Below, one piece after another: positions 35,801 through 45,759 of a stretch of 64,000 nt of DNA (the first letter of the stretch is position 1; each line of letters opens with the position of its first letter). This stretch comes from Mauremys mutica. Lineage: Eukaryota; Chordata; Testudines; Geoemydidae. Where the stretch lies: NCBI RefSeq assembly GCF_020497125.1, contig NC_059079.1:15953553-16017552 (forward strand), given 5' to 3'. The notes under the pieces were generated by a model, which did not search any database, was not told the origin of the DNA, and was given only the letters and a program-made list of their open reading frames with translations. The position numbers and the translations under genes were made by a program.

Positions 35801-37535
35801 ATGGCAAAACTCAACAGCTACTATTCCAAAACAAAGTAAGAAGACAGCATGAACAAGAATGGAGTTATACACACTACTCCTGTCCTGTGGTGTACTGTAA
35901 GCTGTCACTGTTTATTTTTCATAAAAGTATATTTCTGGTTGTAAAAACACTATGGTAAATGGGCAGGCAAAAGACCTGTGTAAAGAAGTTTAACAAAATA
36001 TAAAACATAATTGGGACTTGCCAAACAATCTGACATCCTCATGAATCCTGCTCAGATATACGTATATGGGTTTTGCTTTAATGACAGCACATAGAGTACT
36101 GCTGAGATAGTGGAAAATTTTTACAGGGAGTTTTGCTTAAGGAATGGCATTAACTCAAGTTACCTGTAGAATATAGTGTCATGTGGAAACACTTAGGGGG
36201 CTGTGGAAAACTTTCTGAAATACAGTGGAATGACCTAGGGAAGCATTACGCATAATAAGAAGGAGTGGATTCAGTAAGAAGTGGACTATGCAGTGGATAG
36301 GAAAAGAAGAATAGAGTTGCAACAGTACAACAAAAATGAAAAGTACATAACCAAGTGAAAGGAATTGCTAAATGTCTGTGCCTGGTGAACATCTTCAGTG
36401 TTTGATGTACACGTAACCTTGTTAAAGAGTGGAATTCAATAATCTTAAAAGACTCAGAGTGAAAAGAGAAAGGAAAGGAACCAAAATCTGCCACCAAATA
36501 CGCATGGCCAATTCCTGTGGATGTAATCAGGAACTGTGAAATGTGTCTTTGGGGCATAATGTGGCCTCAAATGTCCACATCATAAATTAATTCCTATTGG
36601 GGTGAAATCCTTTTCCACCCTTCACAGATGTGAAACTGGTTTAGCTCTACAGCGCTGGGAGGTGGGGCAGTCCTCAACACTTAACGGTGCTGAACTCTAG
36701 AGCATCTGGGCGTGTCACAAGAATTAAAACGGACAAATCCATAAACAGTAAACAACAGGCTACCCACTCGGGCAGCCAAAAGCCCACCACTGCATAAGCT
36801 TCAATAGCAGCACCCATCTGCCAAATAAAATCATCCTCATGCCTCCTATTATCAGCAGAGGCCTGACTCCATAAGTATGCCTTGCACTGGTAAGAACATG
36901 GCTGCTACAGCAGAGCAGCCTCCCAGAAACCAACCAGCTCACTCTCCTCAATCAGGGTTCCCAAATGTTTCCCTAGTTGATACTTTTTCTGTATTTCAAA
37001 AGCAGCAAGGTTTTTTGGGGGGAGTTTTTCTTCTTCTCCCCATCATGAAGCAGCAAAAAGTAACAACACCCTTTTACTTTTGACTTTTTGGCCTGCAAAC
37101 TCTTTCAGAACACAATAGAAAAGCTACCACTGGCACCCAAGGGAGGAGACTTAATGACTAGAAAATAAAGAGAGAGAATTTACTTGGAGAAACGGTGGAA
37201 TTAAAGTTCCGGACAAAACATGCATCACTGATGCATAACCTTTTTGTTAATTGGGTCTTAACAGGTTTCTGACTCAAGCTGTAATCATTTGAGAAATGGG
37301 TCACACTAGGCAATGCCAGCAGAGTATCCTGCAGCTACAAGAACTTTTACCTAGTTGTAAAACGACAACTAGGCTTGTGCTGATTTACACCAGCTGGGGA
37401 ACTGGCCCCTTAGTTCCTTGTGTATTATTTAAATGCCCAGTCATACGTTCCTTGATTTACAAAGCTCCGGTTGAAGCCAACGGGAGTTTTGCCTGTGTAA
37501 AGACAGTCGGATTGGCCTTTAAAAGGGTTTGTTTC
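32871..37535. other. Unique non-coding DNA
   Basis: About 4.6 kb with no recognised repeat apart from a weak MITE word near 35780 ('CATTGAAATCAATGGCAAAA'). Open frames of 60-105 codons occur on both strands but have no recognisable domain. I see no exon here. Confidence 0.5.
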
Positions 37536-37543
37536 TGCTAAGA

Positions 37544-37657
37544 CAGTGGTTTTCAACCTATGATCTGCAGATCACGGTCTAAGATTTCCAAAGGGGTCCA
37601 TGCCTCCATTTGAAAATTGTAAGGGGTCTCCAAATGAAAAAAGGTTGAAAACCACTG
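37544..37657. mobile_element. Small hAT MITE, 114 bp, with target duplication
   Basis: Terminal inverted repeats CAGTGGTTTTCAACCT and AGGTTGAAAACCACTG are perfect over 16 bases. Flanking octamers TGCTAAGA (37536-37543) and TGCTAAAA (37658-37665) match at seven of eight positions, the hAT duplication length. No coding capacity. Confidence 0.93.
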
Positions 37658-37665
37658 TGCTAAAA

Positions 37666-39226
37666 AAATGCAAACCCTTCTATGTGGACTAGCTTTACAG
37701 CCCTACCTGTGATGGAAAGACATCTTGCAGATCTCTTTATCACATGCTTTAAGTAGAGTGCCAAGCATGAATGAATTTTCTCTTAAAGTTCTGTAAGCTT
37801 CATGTTGTTGTTTTTATTTCTTTTTCACTTGCTCCCTTACCCCTCACTGAATTTTTCTAACTCCAGCCCTAAACTCTAATCACAAAATAGATCACATGAA
37901 GGTTCTTTTTACTAAAACAAGATTAATTAAAATATAAAAATGCACCCAACTGTGGTAAAACCATTTCCTTTTTCTAAAGTGATTGGCTCTCTCTGCTAAA
38001 TCCCTCTGTTTTCCACAGCAGAAGTATCTCCACGCAAGCAAAAGTCTTCTAATGCTCGTAAAGTAACCCTGATGTTATCTCTCTAATTAGCAGCTGAAAA
38101 AAAAAGATCAATTAATGGTATAATTAAAAATAGTGTCTTTAGATCTGTTGTTTGTGGTGAACAAATGTGGTAATTACTTTGTTCATTGATGGAGAGATGT
38201 TGTATTTCCCCCGACAGAATTTAGAGGACCTAGTTCTCAGTGACGCTATGACCCTTTACGCCTCCCTGGAAGTGTAAAGGTGCCTTAAATAATTTTACCC
38301 ACTTTAAGTCACTTTCACACTGATAGAATAATGTAGAGGGGCCTTCGTGTAGATTAGTATCAGGCCCAGGGGTTCTGTTCTGCTGGTGATATTTACGTTT
38401 ATCTCCCGCCAATGGCAACTAGGAATCATGCATGTGCGCAGAAGGGAGAAGAGGCCTCCTAATGTTTATACCAGAACTCCATTTTAAACATAGCTGACAC
38501 CTTTCTTTAGTACACAGTGTTACATCAACCTCATGTCCCCCTCCACTCTGGGACCACAAACTTCAATATTTTATCTCCAAATCCTCAAGTTGTTTATGTT
38601 GCAAAAAATCTTAGGTGGATCGCGTGTGTGTTTAAGTGTATGATGCGATGCTGCTGCATGGCTGTCGAACTGAGTCCGGTGACGTGACAGTCATTTTTAT
38701 TGCAGAGTGAGGGAATAGTATATATTTGTGCAGAGCTGCTTGGCCCTTCTCTGTTATAGAGTAAGCTGTTTTTCATATATTGTACCCTGGGAAAGCTCTG
38801 TTACTGTTAAAAGAGTAACCATATCTCTTTCTGAGCTGTTGCCAAGCAGATGTAGAGTTTTGGAATGTTCCCAACAAACTTACACAGCTGATACTTTAGC
38901 GACTGGTTCTTTTCCCTCTCTTTACTTGCACTTATTTAAATAGCTGAAGAACATAATTTTGTGTGGGACTGTAACTCTGTATTCCTCCCTTGTTAAATAT
39001 AATTAATTGACACTGATGGGTAGTCTTAGTACCATGATAATTACAGTGTATTATGTAAAACACAAATATCCATTTTCTAACGGCTGGTTTCTGGGTAAAA
39101 CCAAGCTGGTAATGAATAAGACTGGGTGCCCTAAACCATTTGTTTGGTCTGTTCCTGTTCCTGCAGTCATTGAAGCGAAGGCAAAAATCCTGTTTACTTC
39201 ACTAAAGTCAGGGCTAGTAACTTAGG
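37666..39226. other. Unique non-coding DNA
   Basis: No gene recognised. The stretch at 38215-38365 has words ('CCCTTTACGCCTCCCTGGAA', 'GTATCAGGCCCAGGGG') typical of a reptile MITE but no readable terminal repeats. Confidence 0.45.
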
Positions 39227-39489
39227 AGTTGTCTACACAGTGGAGTAATGCGTTCTTCAGGGATGTATGTTTTCTAAAGCACACTAATGTGTTGTGCATT
39301 AATTGGTCCATGGTAGACCCTGCTGTTGTGCACTAAAGGCTCCCTGGTGCGCTTTAACATAGTAGTTAAAGCGCACTACGTTCAAGCACAACAGCGGGGT
39401 CTACCTGGGTCAATTAATGCGCAAAACATTAGTGTGCTTTAGAAATCTCACTCTTGTAGAGCACATTACCCCACTGTGTAGACAGGCCA
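39227..39489. mobile_element. Near-full-length palindromic DNA element, about 260 bp
   Basis: The left end TTGTCTACACAGTGGAGTAA pairs with the right end TTACCCCACTGTGTAGACAG. Symmetry continues inward: TAAAGCACACTAATGT against ACATTAGTGTGCTTTA, CATTAATTG against CAATTAATG, GGTAGACCC against GGGTCTACC, and the centre CTTTAACATAGTAGTTAAAG. The whole element can fold into one long hairpin. The TGTCTACAC end places it with the hAT-like 'GTCTACAC' families. Confidence 0.9.
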
Positions 39490-39952
39490 ATAGAGTGATA
39501 AAATGGGAGCAGTAAGAGATTTAACAGTATAATGTTGCTGTTGTTAAAACTGATCTAATTGCAGATCCGTTTCTTTTTTTGCAGGGGGTGGGTGGGAAAT
39601 AGAGCATTTTAAATGTGGAAAGATCTAACAATTCATAGATCATATAAAAGGGCTCCAAGAGTTTAGAATATAGCTAAGGGTATAGATGTCAGATTCTTTT
39701 ACACAATAGAGGGTCTTTTGTTTCAGAATTCACTCTTGGCAGGAACCTCCTTGCCACTGCTGTTAATTTCCTGTCTATCTTTCATTGAGCAGCAGAGCTG
39801 GAGCTGGGGAGCAGTTGAATTTTTTTGTTTAGGCTGTGTTTGATTTTTTTTTTTTTAAAGCCCTGTCCTGAGCAGGATATCCCTGTATATGTTTGGAGTT
39901 CCTGAACTTCTTTGGAGAAAATTATCCTTAAAAAGCCTTGTCCATAATGCTG

Positions 39953-40003
<51 letters not shown>

Positions 40004-40512
40004 CCTTTTAAATTCTCATGTGCTTTTGAAAACTGTTACCTTGCTGTTTATTGCCTGTGTACTTAAAAAGGCTGCCGACATTTCGTTTAGAATGACCCTG
40101 TGACTTACAAGTAGTAATTAAAAAGTTAAAGAGTTCGTTTGTACAATTTTATATTAAACAATTAACACAGGAAACCATAGTGAAGAAAAGGATCCTGGCT
40201 TTTTATGTTAGAGCTAGTCTGTTCTTGCAGCTGAAACCAGATTGTTTAAACCTCAGCGTGTGTAACTCTCTCGTTTCCCTATGGCTCCCGTGTTCCATTA
40301 CCTCCAGTTCAATTAGTAAAAATTAGCAAGCCATCTTTTGGCTGCTGAAGATCCATCTCCAGCTGAGTCAGCCACTGCTAACTTCCATTCATCCAGAGGA
40401 TTGCACTGGCACAGCAGTGCAGACTTAGTGCTCCAGTGGCCTCCTCCCCTTCCTCATCCCTGCTCAAGGGTTCAATCTTGCAAGTTTCGGAGTGCTCCCA
40501 ACTCCCACAGGC
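39490..40512. other. Non-coding DNA with simple repeats
   Basis: Contains the CT tract at 39957-39997 and a T run near 39844-39857. No gene recognised. Confidence 0.5.
39957..39997. repeat. (CT)n microsatellite
   Basis: Uninterrupted TC dinucleotide tract of about 20 units. Polypurine/polypyrimidine strand asymmetry is complete. Confidence 0.97.
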
Positions 40513-40519
40513 TCAGGCC

Positions 40520-40672
40520 TTTAGGTCCCAGTTTAGTTAAGCATCTAAACATGTGCTTAAATACATCCCTGTTTTGCAAAGTACTTAATCACATGCACAC
40601 TTTGAAGTCATTGGAATTTAAGCATATGCGGAAGTGCTTTGCTGGCTAGAGGTAGACTGCTGAATCGGGGCC
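40520..40672. mobile_element. MITE with TTAAGCA palindrome
   Basis: Words 'TTTAGTTAAGCATC', 'AACATGTGCTTAAA', 'TTTAAGCATATG', 'GAAGTGCTTTGCTGG' and 'TGCTGAATCGGGGCCC' match a common reptile MITE whose arms are built of inverted TTAAGCA motifs. The ends are degraded. A related copy lies at 47372-47455. Confidence 0.55.
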
Positions 40673-40679
40673 CTACGGG

Positions 40680-42154
40680 GCAGCCTTCTAGAGATGCAGC
40701 TGTTGTTTATATTTTCTCCAGCTTTTCAAATGATCCAATCAAATAACATTATTCATATTTCTTGACATCACAAAATGATAAAACTACATGTGCTGCACAG
40801 ATATATTATAAATCTACCATTATAATATTAACTTAATGGGCTTTTCATTTCTAGCAACGGCATACACTGAAATCTGTATTTTTGTTTGGACAAAACAGTA
40901 TGTAAATAGGAAATAGTAGGCAGAATAGAGACTGAAAGAAAGAAACACTATATTACTTTATATTTATATGAGATGTCTGAGGGAAAAACTGGCCCTGAAT
41001 CCTCAGTTACAGTGGTGCTTGTACCCAAAATAAATGCAACAGATAAAAATGATAAGGAGACAGAGTGATTATCTCCTGTTCATTGAGAAATGTCCTCAGA
41101 TTTAAAAATGTTGCTACGCTTTCTGTAAATCTTCCCTCACCTTTCTAAAACTGTATTAAAAAAAAGTCAGAAGGGCATTGTGAAGTGGTGTGAATACCGC
41201 CCACTTGGTATTAAATCAGTCAGAAACGTGATACACATAGTAATCTATTTTTGTTTAGATTTAAACAGCCCTTCATATTAACAAATCAATAATATGTGCA
41301 TTACCACTTACATATATCCAGACATACAGGCAGGCTGGTCTGAACAAACTCAAGGCACATCTTATCTTCCAAAGTTTAAAATGCTAGCTGAAAGAAATAA
41401 TCATACAAGGACTGAAAAGTTTGCTTGTTTATATAAAGTGTGGCTTGAGTTGAATTAAAGGAATACATTGCAGTATACAGGTTACTGTATATGCCTGTGT
41501 TGTCCATGCATTCTTTTTGGTAACTTGATCTTATTTATATCTGCGTTTAACAGATAGCCTAGGTTAAGTTATGTTAAACATGTTGTACTAAAGCTTGATT
41601 CATGGTGCTCCAGTCTGGCGTGCTTTCTTGATTAGCTTTAATCAAACCCTCTGCATTCCATGACCTTAATAAAGCTATTTTTCCTGACAAGTGAAGACTG
41701 TCTTAACAAGCAAAGCTCATCTGGGCTGAAACTAAAGCCAAGTTAAGATGGTGTTTTAGGTCCTCATTAAAGTCCACAGCATGAAGTAGAGGGGAAATGA
41801 TGAAATAGTGCTCCACCAAACGTCTCTTCTTTACATTTAATTAGACAAATTATACGCAACCCCGTAGATGCCCTGGGAATGCAATCAACAGTAGGGTTAA
41901 TAAAGAGTCTGGAGAGCATAAAGGGGTGCAGTAAGACTTTTAGTGAGAAGTAAATTAACACCAGTAGCCAAACACAGAAGCTCGATGGATTTCAGGAGCG
42001 ATTAAAAAAATAATCATATTACGTTGGTCTAGAAAAGAAAAGAGTTACTGTGGAACCCACCCCCACTCTGAGACTTGCACACACACATTATAAGATGACC
42101 CTGAAATACTTGTAAGGGAAAGTTTAAGTGATGGCATTTTTCTTCTCTGTTCAG
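40680..42154. other. Unique non-coding DNA
   Basis: No repeats or gene recognised. The block 41545-41960 is listed as a possible regulatory element. Confidence 0.5.
41545..41960. promoter_or_regulatory. Possible conserved non-coding element
   Basis: Repeat-free block with a TTGATTAGCTTTAATCAA inverted repeat (two ATTA/TAAT homeodomain-type half sites), TTTAATTAGACAAATTA, and retained CpG words (CAAACGTCTC, TATACGCAACCCCGTAG). Motif-based only. Confidence 0.27.
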
Positions 42155-42665
42155 TACTTTCCTTCAGTTAATGCTGACTCATGCAGGTTCCGTGAAATAC
42201 TGGCTGCCTTGGACAGCCAAGTGGAGAGGAGAAGAGATGAAGGAAAAAGCCCTAACAGTGAATGATGCCACCAGTTTGGCAGAGTGTTAGGAAATCAGCC
42301 AAATGCCGACAAGATCTGGTCAAGCAGCCACCCAACCCAGAGGATGTCCTTTATAGTCATTAGCATTGTGCTTATAACAGAGCTTATCAATGAAACAGCC
42401 AGCAGACATAATCTGTGGTTTATGCTTTTTCTGTCTCTCTCTTTCTCTCTCTCTTTTTTTTAAGGATTGCTGAAGGGATATAACCCACCCCTTTTTGTAC
42501 TGTTTTTTAATTGTGTTTGCCTCTGGCTGTGTTCTAGCTCACCCTGACAGACTTTTCAGGGACTCCAGCTTCCCTCTGTAGGTCTATGTGGTGGAATCTT
42601 GGCTGCCTCTAAATTGTAAACTCCAAGTCTGTTTAAAGTAAATAAATGATTTGTTAGTGTTGGGA
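42155..42665 (+). CDS. Candidate terminal coding exon, unidentified gene (low confidence)
   Basis: A pyrimidine-rich run and acceptor (TTTTTCTTCTCTGTTCAG, ending 42154) is followed by 36 open codons to TGA at 42263-42265. The reading starts YFPSVNADSC and includes FREILAALDSQVERRR, a charged helix-like stretch, then EGKSPNSE. Downstream is a 3'-UTR-like stretch with AATAAA at 42641-42646 followed by TG-rich sequence (TTGTTAGTGTTGGGAGTGTC), as expected of a cleavage site. I do not recognise the protein. A 36-codon open run is not rare by chance, no upstream exon was found, and a non-coding purine-rich element is the main alternative. Confidence 0.25.
42641..42646 (+). promoter_or_regulatory. 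Candidate polyadenylation signal
   Basis: AATAAA followed within about 10-30 bases by a TG-rich stretch. Meaningful only if the exon at 42155 is real; AATAAA is common in this AT-rich window. Confidence 0.3.
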
Positions 42666-43599
42666 GTGTCTTATTGCTTATCCAGAGATAGAAACAATGG
42701 AAACAGTGAAATTTGATCCCAGTTGTGATAGATGCTGCTGGCTAGCAGTTAATCAGTAAATTATAATTACATACAGGACATTGCGGAGTTGCATTTGTTT
42801 CTAGGGTCTCATTCAGTGAAGAGGATTTTAAGTGGAACTAAGGGAAAATTTTATATTTTTTATTGGTTTTGACAGTTGTCTTTGCTTATGTCTAGCCCCT
42901 CTCCCATACCTCTCCACCCCCCACCCCCCAAAAAAAGCGACAGGCAGCTACCACTTCGTCTTTCTGCTAAGAAAGAGTCATTAAAAATTGTCTCTGGGAT
43001 TATTTGTTACTATGATTATGTATTTATTACAGTAACACCTAGAGTCCCCTTCTTCTTTCATGTGGCTCATGTAGAGCAGCAACGACAATTTCACCTGAAG
43101 TTGATTGAGCCAAATGGCTACATCAGGAGTAGAAGAATTTATTGCAGAAATGCCTCCTTCATAATTATAAATTGGGCAGTAGGTAGCGATATGTTCGAAG
43201 GTCTGTTGTGGGAACCACATTTGCACACCGGGGGCCCTTGACTTTCCATTTGTGCATTAGATATCTTTATCTACCAGGGTTGGTTCGAATTCGGTTCAGA
43301 GTTGACCGAGATGACCGTGGAAGGTCAAAACCAGGAACTTTCTGTGTGGGATTCAGCACTAGATGCTTATCTTTTAAGTCTTGTTTAGCCCAATCTGCTT
43401 TCCAAGCCTGCTTCTGATCGTAGCCTGATTGCATGAGGCTAAACGAATGTTACCAGAAAGGCTTGTGGGACGTAAGATGTTGCAGGGTCAGGAGGACGTT
43501 GTCAAGGTCTTGGTGGATAGGAAGACATGTGTAGGAATACAGAATTGAAGACTGTCCCTGACCCAATAAGTTTACAATTTAAGGTCCCACTGGCCTATG
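42666..43599. other. Unique non-coding DNA
   Basis: An open frame of 121 codons (42876-43241, +) starts in a C-rich simple stretch, has no recognisable domain and an open shadow on the other strand. I treat it as chance. Confidence 0.45.
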
Positions 43600-43760
43600 T
43601 GTAGTTCATTATTATTACCATTTATCATGTTTATTGTTGTAGTGCCTAGGGGACAACTGAGAACGGGGCCCCATTGTAGTAGGTGCTGTGCAAAAATAGA
43701 CAGTCCCCGCTCCAAAGATCTTACAGTATAAATAGTCAAGAAAGGATAAGGGGAAGATGC
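43600..43760 (-). mobile_element. SINE/L2-type 3' tail, minus strand
   Basis: On the + strand it begins with the tail end 'TTATTATTACC' and continues 'TGTTGTAGTGCCTAGGGGAC', 'CGGGGCCCCATTGTAGTAGG', 'TGCTGTGCAAAAATAGACAG' and 'AAAGATCTTACAGTATAAAT', the reverse complement of the tail of the SINE at 28640. The tRNA head is missing or unrecognisable. Confidence 0.85.
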
Positions 43761-43927
43761 GTAACGCACATGCAGAATGAGCAGACAGCAATGTGAGTAC
43801 CATGACTTTTGGGAGGTGGTGGTTATTAGGGGATTATTTAAATCCTGAGGTTGAGGTTTAGTTAGGAGGAGATTAGCTGTTCGGAATGATGAAAGAAGGG
43901 AGGGATTTGGAGAGAAGAACCAATCAG

Positions 43928-43935
43928 CACAAGGG
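43928..43935. repeat. Target-site duplication, left copy (CACAAGGG)
   Basis: Matches CACAAGAG at 45287-45294 at seven of eight positions. Confidence 0.7.
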
Positions 43936-44019
43936 CAGAGGTGAAAGTAAGCCGGTACGGGCGGGTACAGAGGACCGGTAAGAAAAGGAGACTGCCTGAG
44001 GGAGGAAGAAGCCTGCTCC

Positions 44020-44200
44020 CTGCATAAGAATAGTTTAAACTCAGCTGTTCCCTGAGTGGTTCAGCCCCTGGGGGTTAGGAGTGGTTTCTGGCATCCTTGT
44101 TAATTTCACTCACAGTATCTGGGGGGAGGGTATGTTTGACCATGGCAGGGGCAGTCCTTTTCTGCTCCCGGGATGAGGGGATCTCTCCAATACACAACAA
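44020..44200 (+). repeat. Internal repeat unit, copy 1
   Basis: Direct repeat partner of 44373-44560, starting at CTGCATAAGAATAGTTTAAA and ending past GACCATGGCAGGGGCAGTCC. The copies differ by scattered substitutions and small indels. Confidence 0.85.
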
Positions 44201-44372
44201 ATACAAGCATTTGGCTGCACAGCTTAAATCCAGGGCTAATAAAAGCAGGTGGAAGGGGAAAACTCACTGTCACATTGGTTTCTCGTCTCCTCCCTCCCCC
44301 CCCCACAGCAGGGGTTCTCCTCTAGGCTCTAGCTTGCAGTAGGGACACTGGCTGAGATGCCTGCTGCTGCTG

Positions 44373-44560
44373 CCTGCATAAGAACAGTTTAAACTCAGCT
44401 GTTCCCTGCGCAGTTCAATCCCCAGAGTTAGGAGCCATTTCTGGCATCCTTGTTAATTTCACTCCCAGTTGTTGTTGGGGGGGAGGGTGTGTGTGACCAT
44501 GGCAGGGGCAGTTCTTTTCTGCCCCCGGGATGAAGGGATCTCCTATATACAAAAAAACAC
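44373..44560 (+). repeat. Internal repeat unit, copy 2
   Basis: Second copy of the unit, starting CTGCATAAGAACAGTTTAAA. It also forms the centre-proximal part of the large inverted repeat with 44668-44870. Confidence 0.85.
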
Positions 44561-44667
44561 AATCACAATCAGGAACCATTTCCAAGTTCAAATCTATCCC
44601 ATTCGCTCCCCAGCAGAGGATCATGGTTGTGATGTCCAAACTGCTTGCAGATCCTCTTTGAAACGTT

Positions 44668-44870
44668 ACTGAACTGCGCAGGGAACAGCTGAGTTTAAAC
44701 TGTTCTTATGCAGGAGGCAGGCTTCTCCCTTCCTTAGCCAGTCTCCTGCTGCAAGCTAGAGGGAAGCTCCTGCAGCTGCTGAGTGCCAGGGAGAAAGCAC
44801 AGAGCCTAGTGTTGGCAGCCTGGCTGGAGGAGGAGGGAAGACACGGAGAAAAATGTGACAGTGAGTTTTC
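44668..44870 (-). repeat. Internal inverted copy
   Basis: Reverse complement of roughly 44265-44420: CTGAACTGCGCAGGGAACAG matches CTGTTCCCTGCGCAGTTCA, GCAAGCTAGAGG matches the CTCTAGCTTGC word, and TGTGACAGTGAGTTTT matches AACTCACTGTCACA. With the forward copy it would form a long hairpin arm. Confidence 0.82.
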
Positions 44871-45286
44871 ACTTTTTCAGGCTTATTCCAGTAGTAAAGT
44901 TTTATTACAGACAATAGTACTGGTAGTAGTAATAGTAGCTTTATTTTCTCTATCTATGTCATGCAATGGGAGGGATGCATGAAGTACGTAGGAGAGGTGG
45001 GTTGCTTGCGATTGGACCATATGGGTAAGAAATGTAAATGACTTTCGCCCCTGCCCAAACCCCAGGGCTCCCAGCCGCCTCTGCAGCTGGTAGCTCCGGT
45101 GGTGATTTAAAAGGCCCGGCTCCTACTTCAGCCGAATCCCCAAGCCCTTTAAATCCTGATTTAAAAGCCCTGGGATTTAAAGGCCCCACCTCTTCCGATA
45201 GAGGTCACGCCTCTTCCGGTTGAGGCCCCTCCCCCTCTGCAGGACTCTGGAATACCGGCAAGTCCTTTAAGTTACTTTCACCCCTG

Positions 45287-45294
45287 CACAAGAG
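45287..45294. repeat. Target-site duplication, right copy (CACAAGAG)
   Basis: Near-identical to 43928-43935. Confidence 0.7.
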
Positions 45295-45487
45295 AGAGAA
45301 TATCCTGTGTGAAAACAGCAGAAAGCAGTCTGATGAGATCAATCAGGGTCCCATAGACCCTGCTGAATCTCTTTTTGCAACTGAATGCCTTCATTACACT
45401 GCCATGTAATGGGAAATGGGGTGAGTCCATGGTTGCATCCCAAAGTTGTGTACTATTACTCAGGCTCCAGGAGGTAGGAAGCGACTG

Positions 45488-45754
45488 TAGGCCCTGGTCT
45501 ACACTAGGGGGGAGGATTGATCTAAGATATGCAACTTCAGCTACGAGAATAGCTTAGATTGACTTACTTTGTGTCCTCGCGGTGCGGGATCAACGGCCGT
45601 GGCTCCCCCGTCGACTCCGTTTCCGCCTCCCGCCCCAGTGGAGTTCTGGAGTCGACGGGGAGCACGTTCGGGGATCAATGTATCGCATGTATACATCGAT
45701 TCCCAATAGATCGATCACTACCCGCTGATCCGGCGGGTAGTGTAGACATACCCT
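45488..45754. mobile_element. Non-autonomous hAT-type element, about 267 bp
   Basis: The ends TAGGCCCTGGTCTACACTAG and CGGGTAGTGTAGACATACCCTA are the inverted termini of a well-known turtle/crocodile element. The interior is CpG-rich (GTCGACTCC, GTCGACGGGG, TCCTCGCGGTGCGGGATC), with ATCGATC and CGGGTAGTGTAG words. The CpG content is a property of the element and should not be called a CpG island promoter. Confidence 0.92.
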
Positions 45755-45759
45755 AGGAG

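Larger units (their letters stand above)
43936..45286. mobile_element. Composite non-autonomous hAT-type element, 1351 bp
   Basis: The ends CAGAGGTGAAAGTAA and TTACTTTCACCCCTG are terminal inverted repeats, with GCCGGTAC/GTACCGG-like subterminal words (CCGGTACGGG left, AATACCGGCAAG right). A 7/8 octamer duplication flanks it. Inside, a unit at about 44020-44200 is repeated directly at about 44373-44560 (shared words AGTTTAAACTCAGCTGTTCC, TTCTGGCATCCTTGTTAATT, GACCATGGCAGGGGCAGT). Part of that unit and its left flank occurs again inverted at about 44668-44870 (GGAACAGCTGAGTTTAAACT). No transposase frame is present. It looks like a non-autonomous element grown by internal duplication and inversion. 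Confidence 0.82.

Noticed and set aside
42876..43241. Open frame of 121 codons
   Set aside because: Begins in a C/A-rich simple stretch, no domain, no splice context, and an open frame opposite.
45590..45680. CpG-rich patch resembling a CpG island
   Set aside because: The CpGs belong to a high-copy hAT-type element (45488-45754), not to a promoter.
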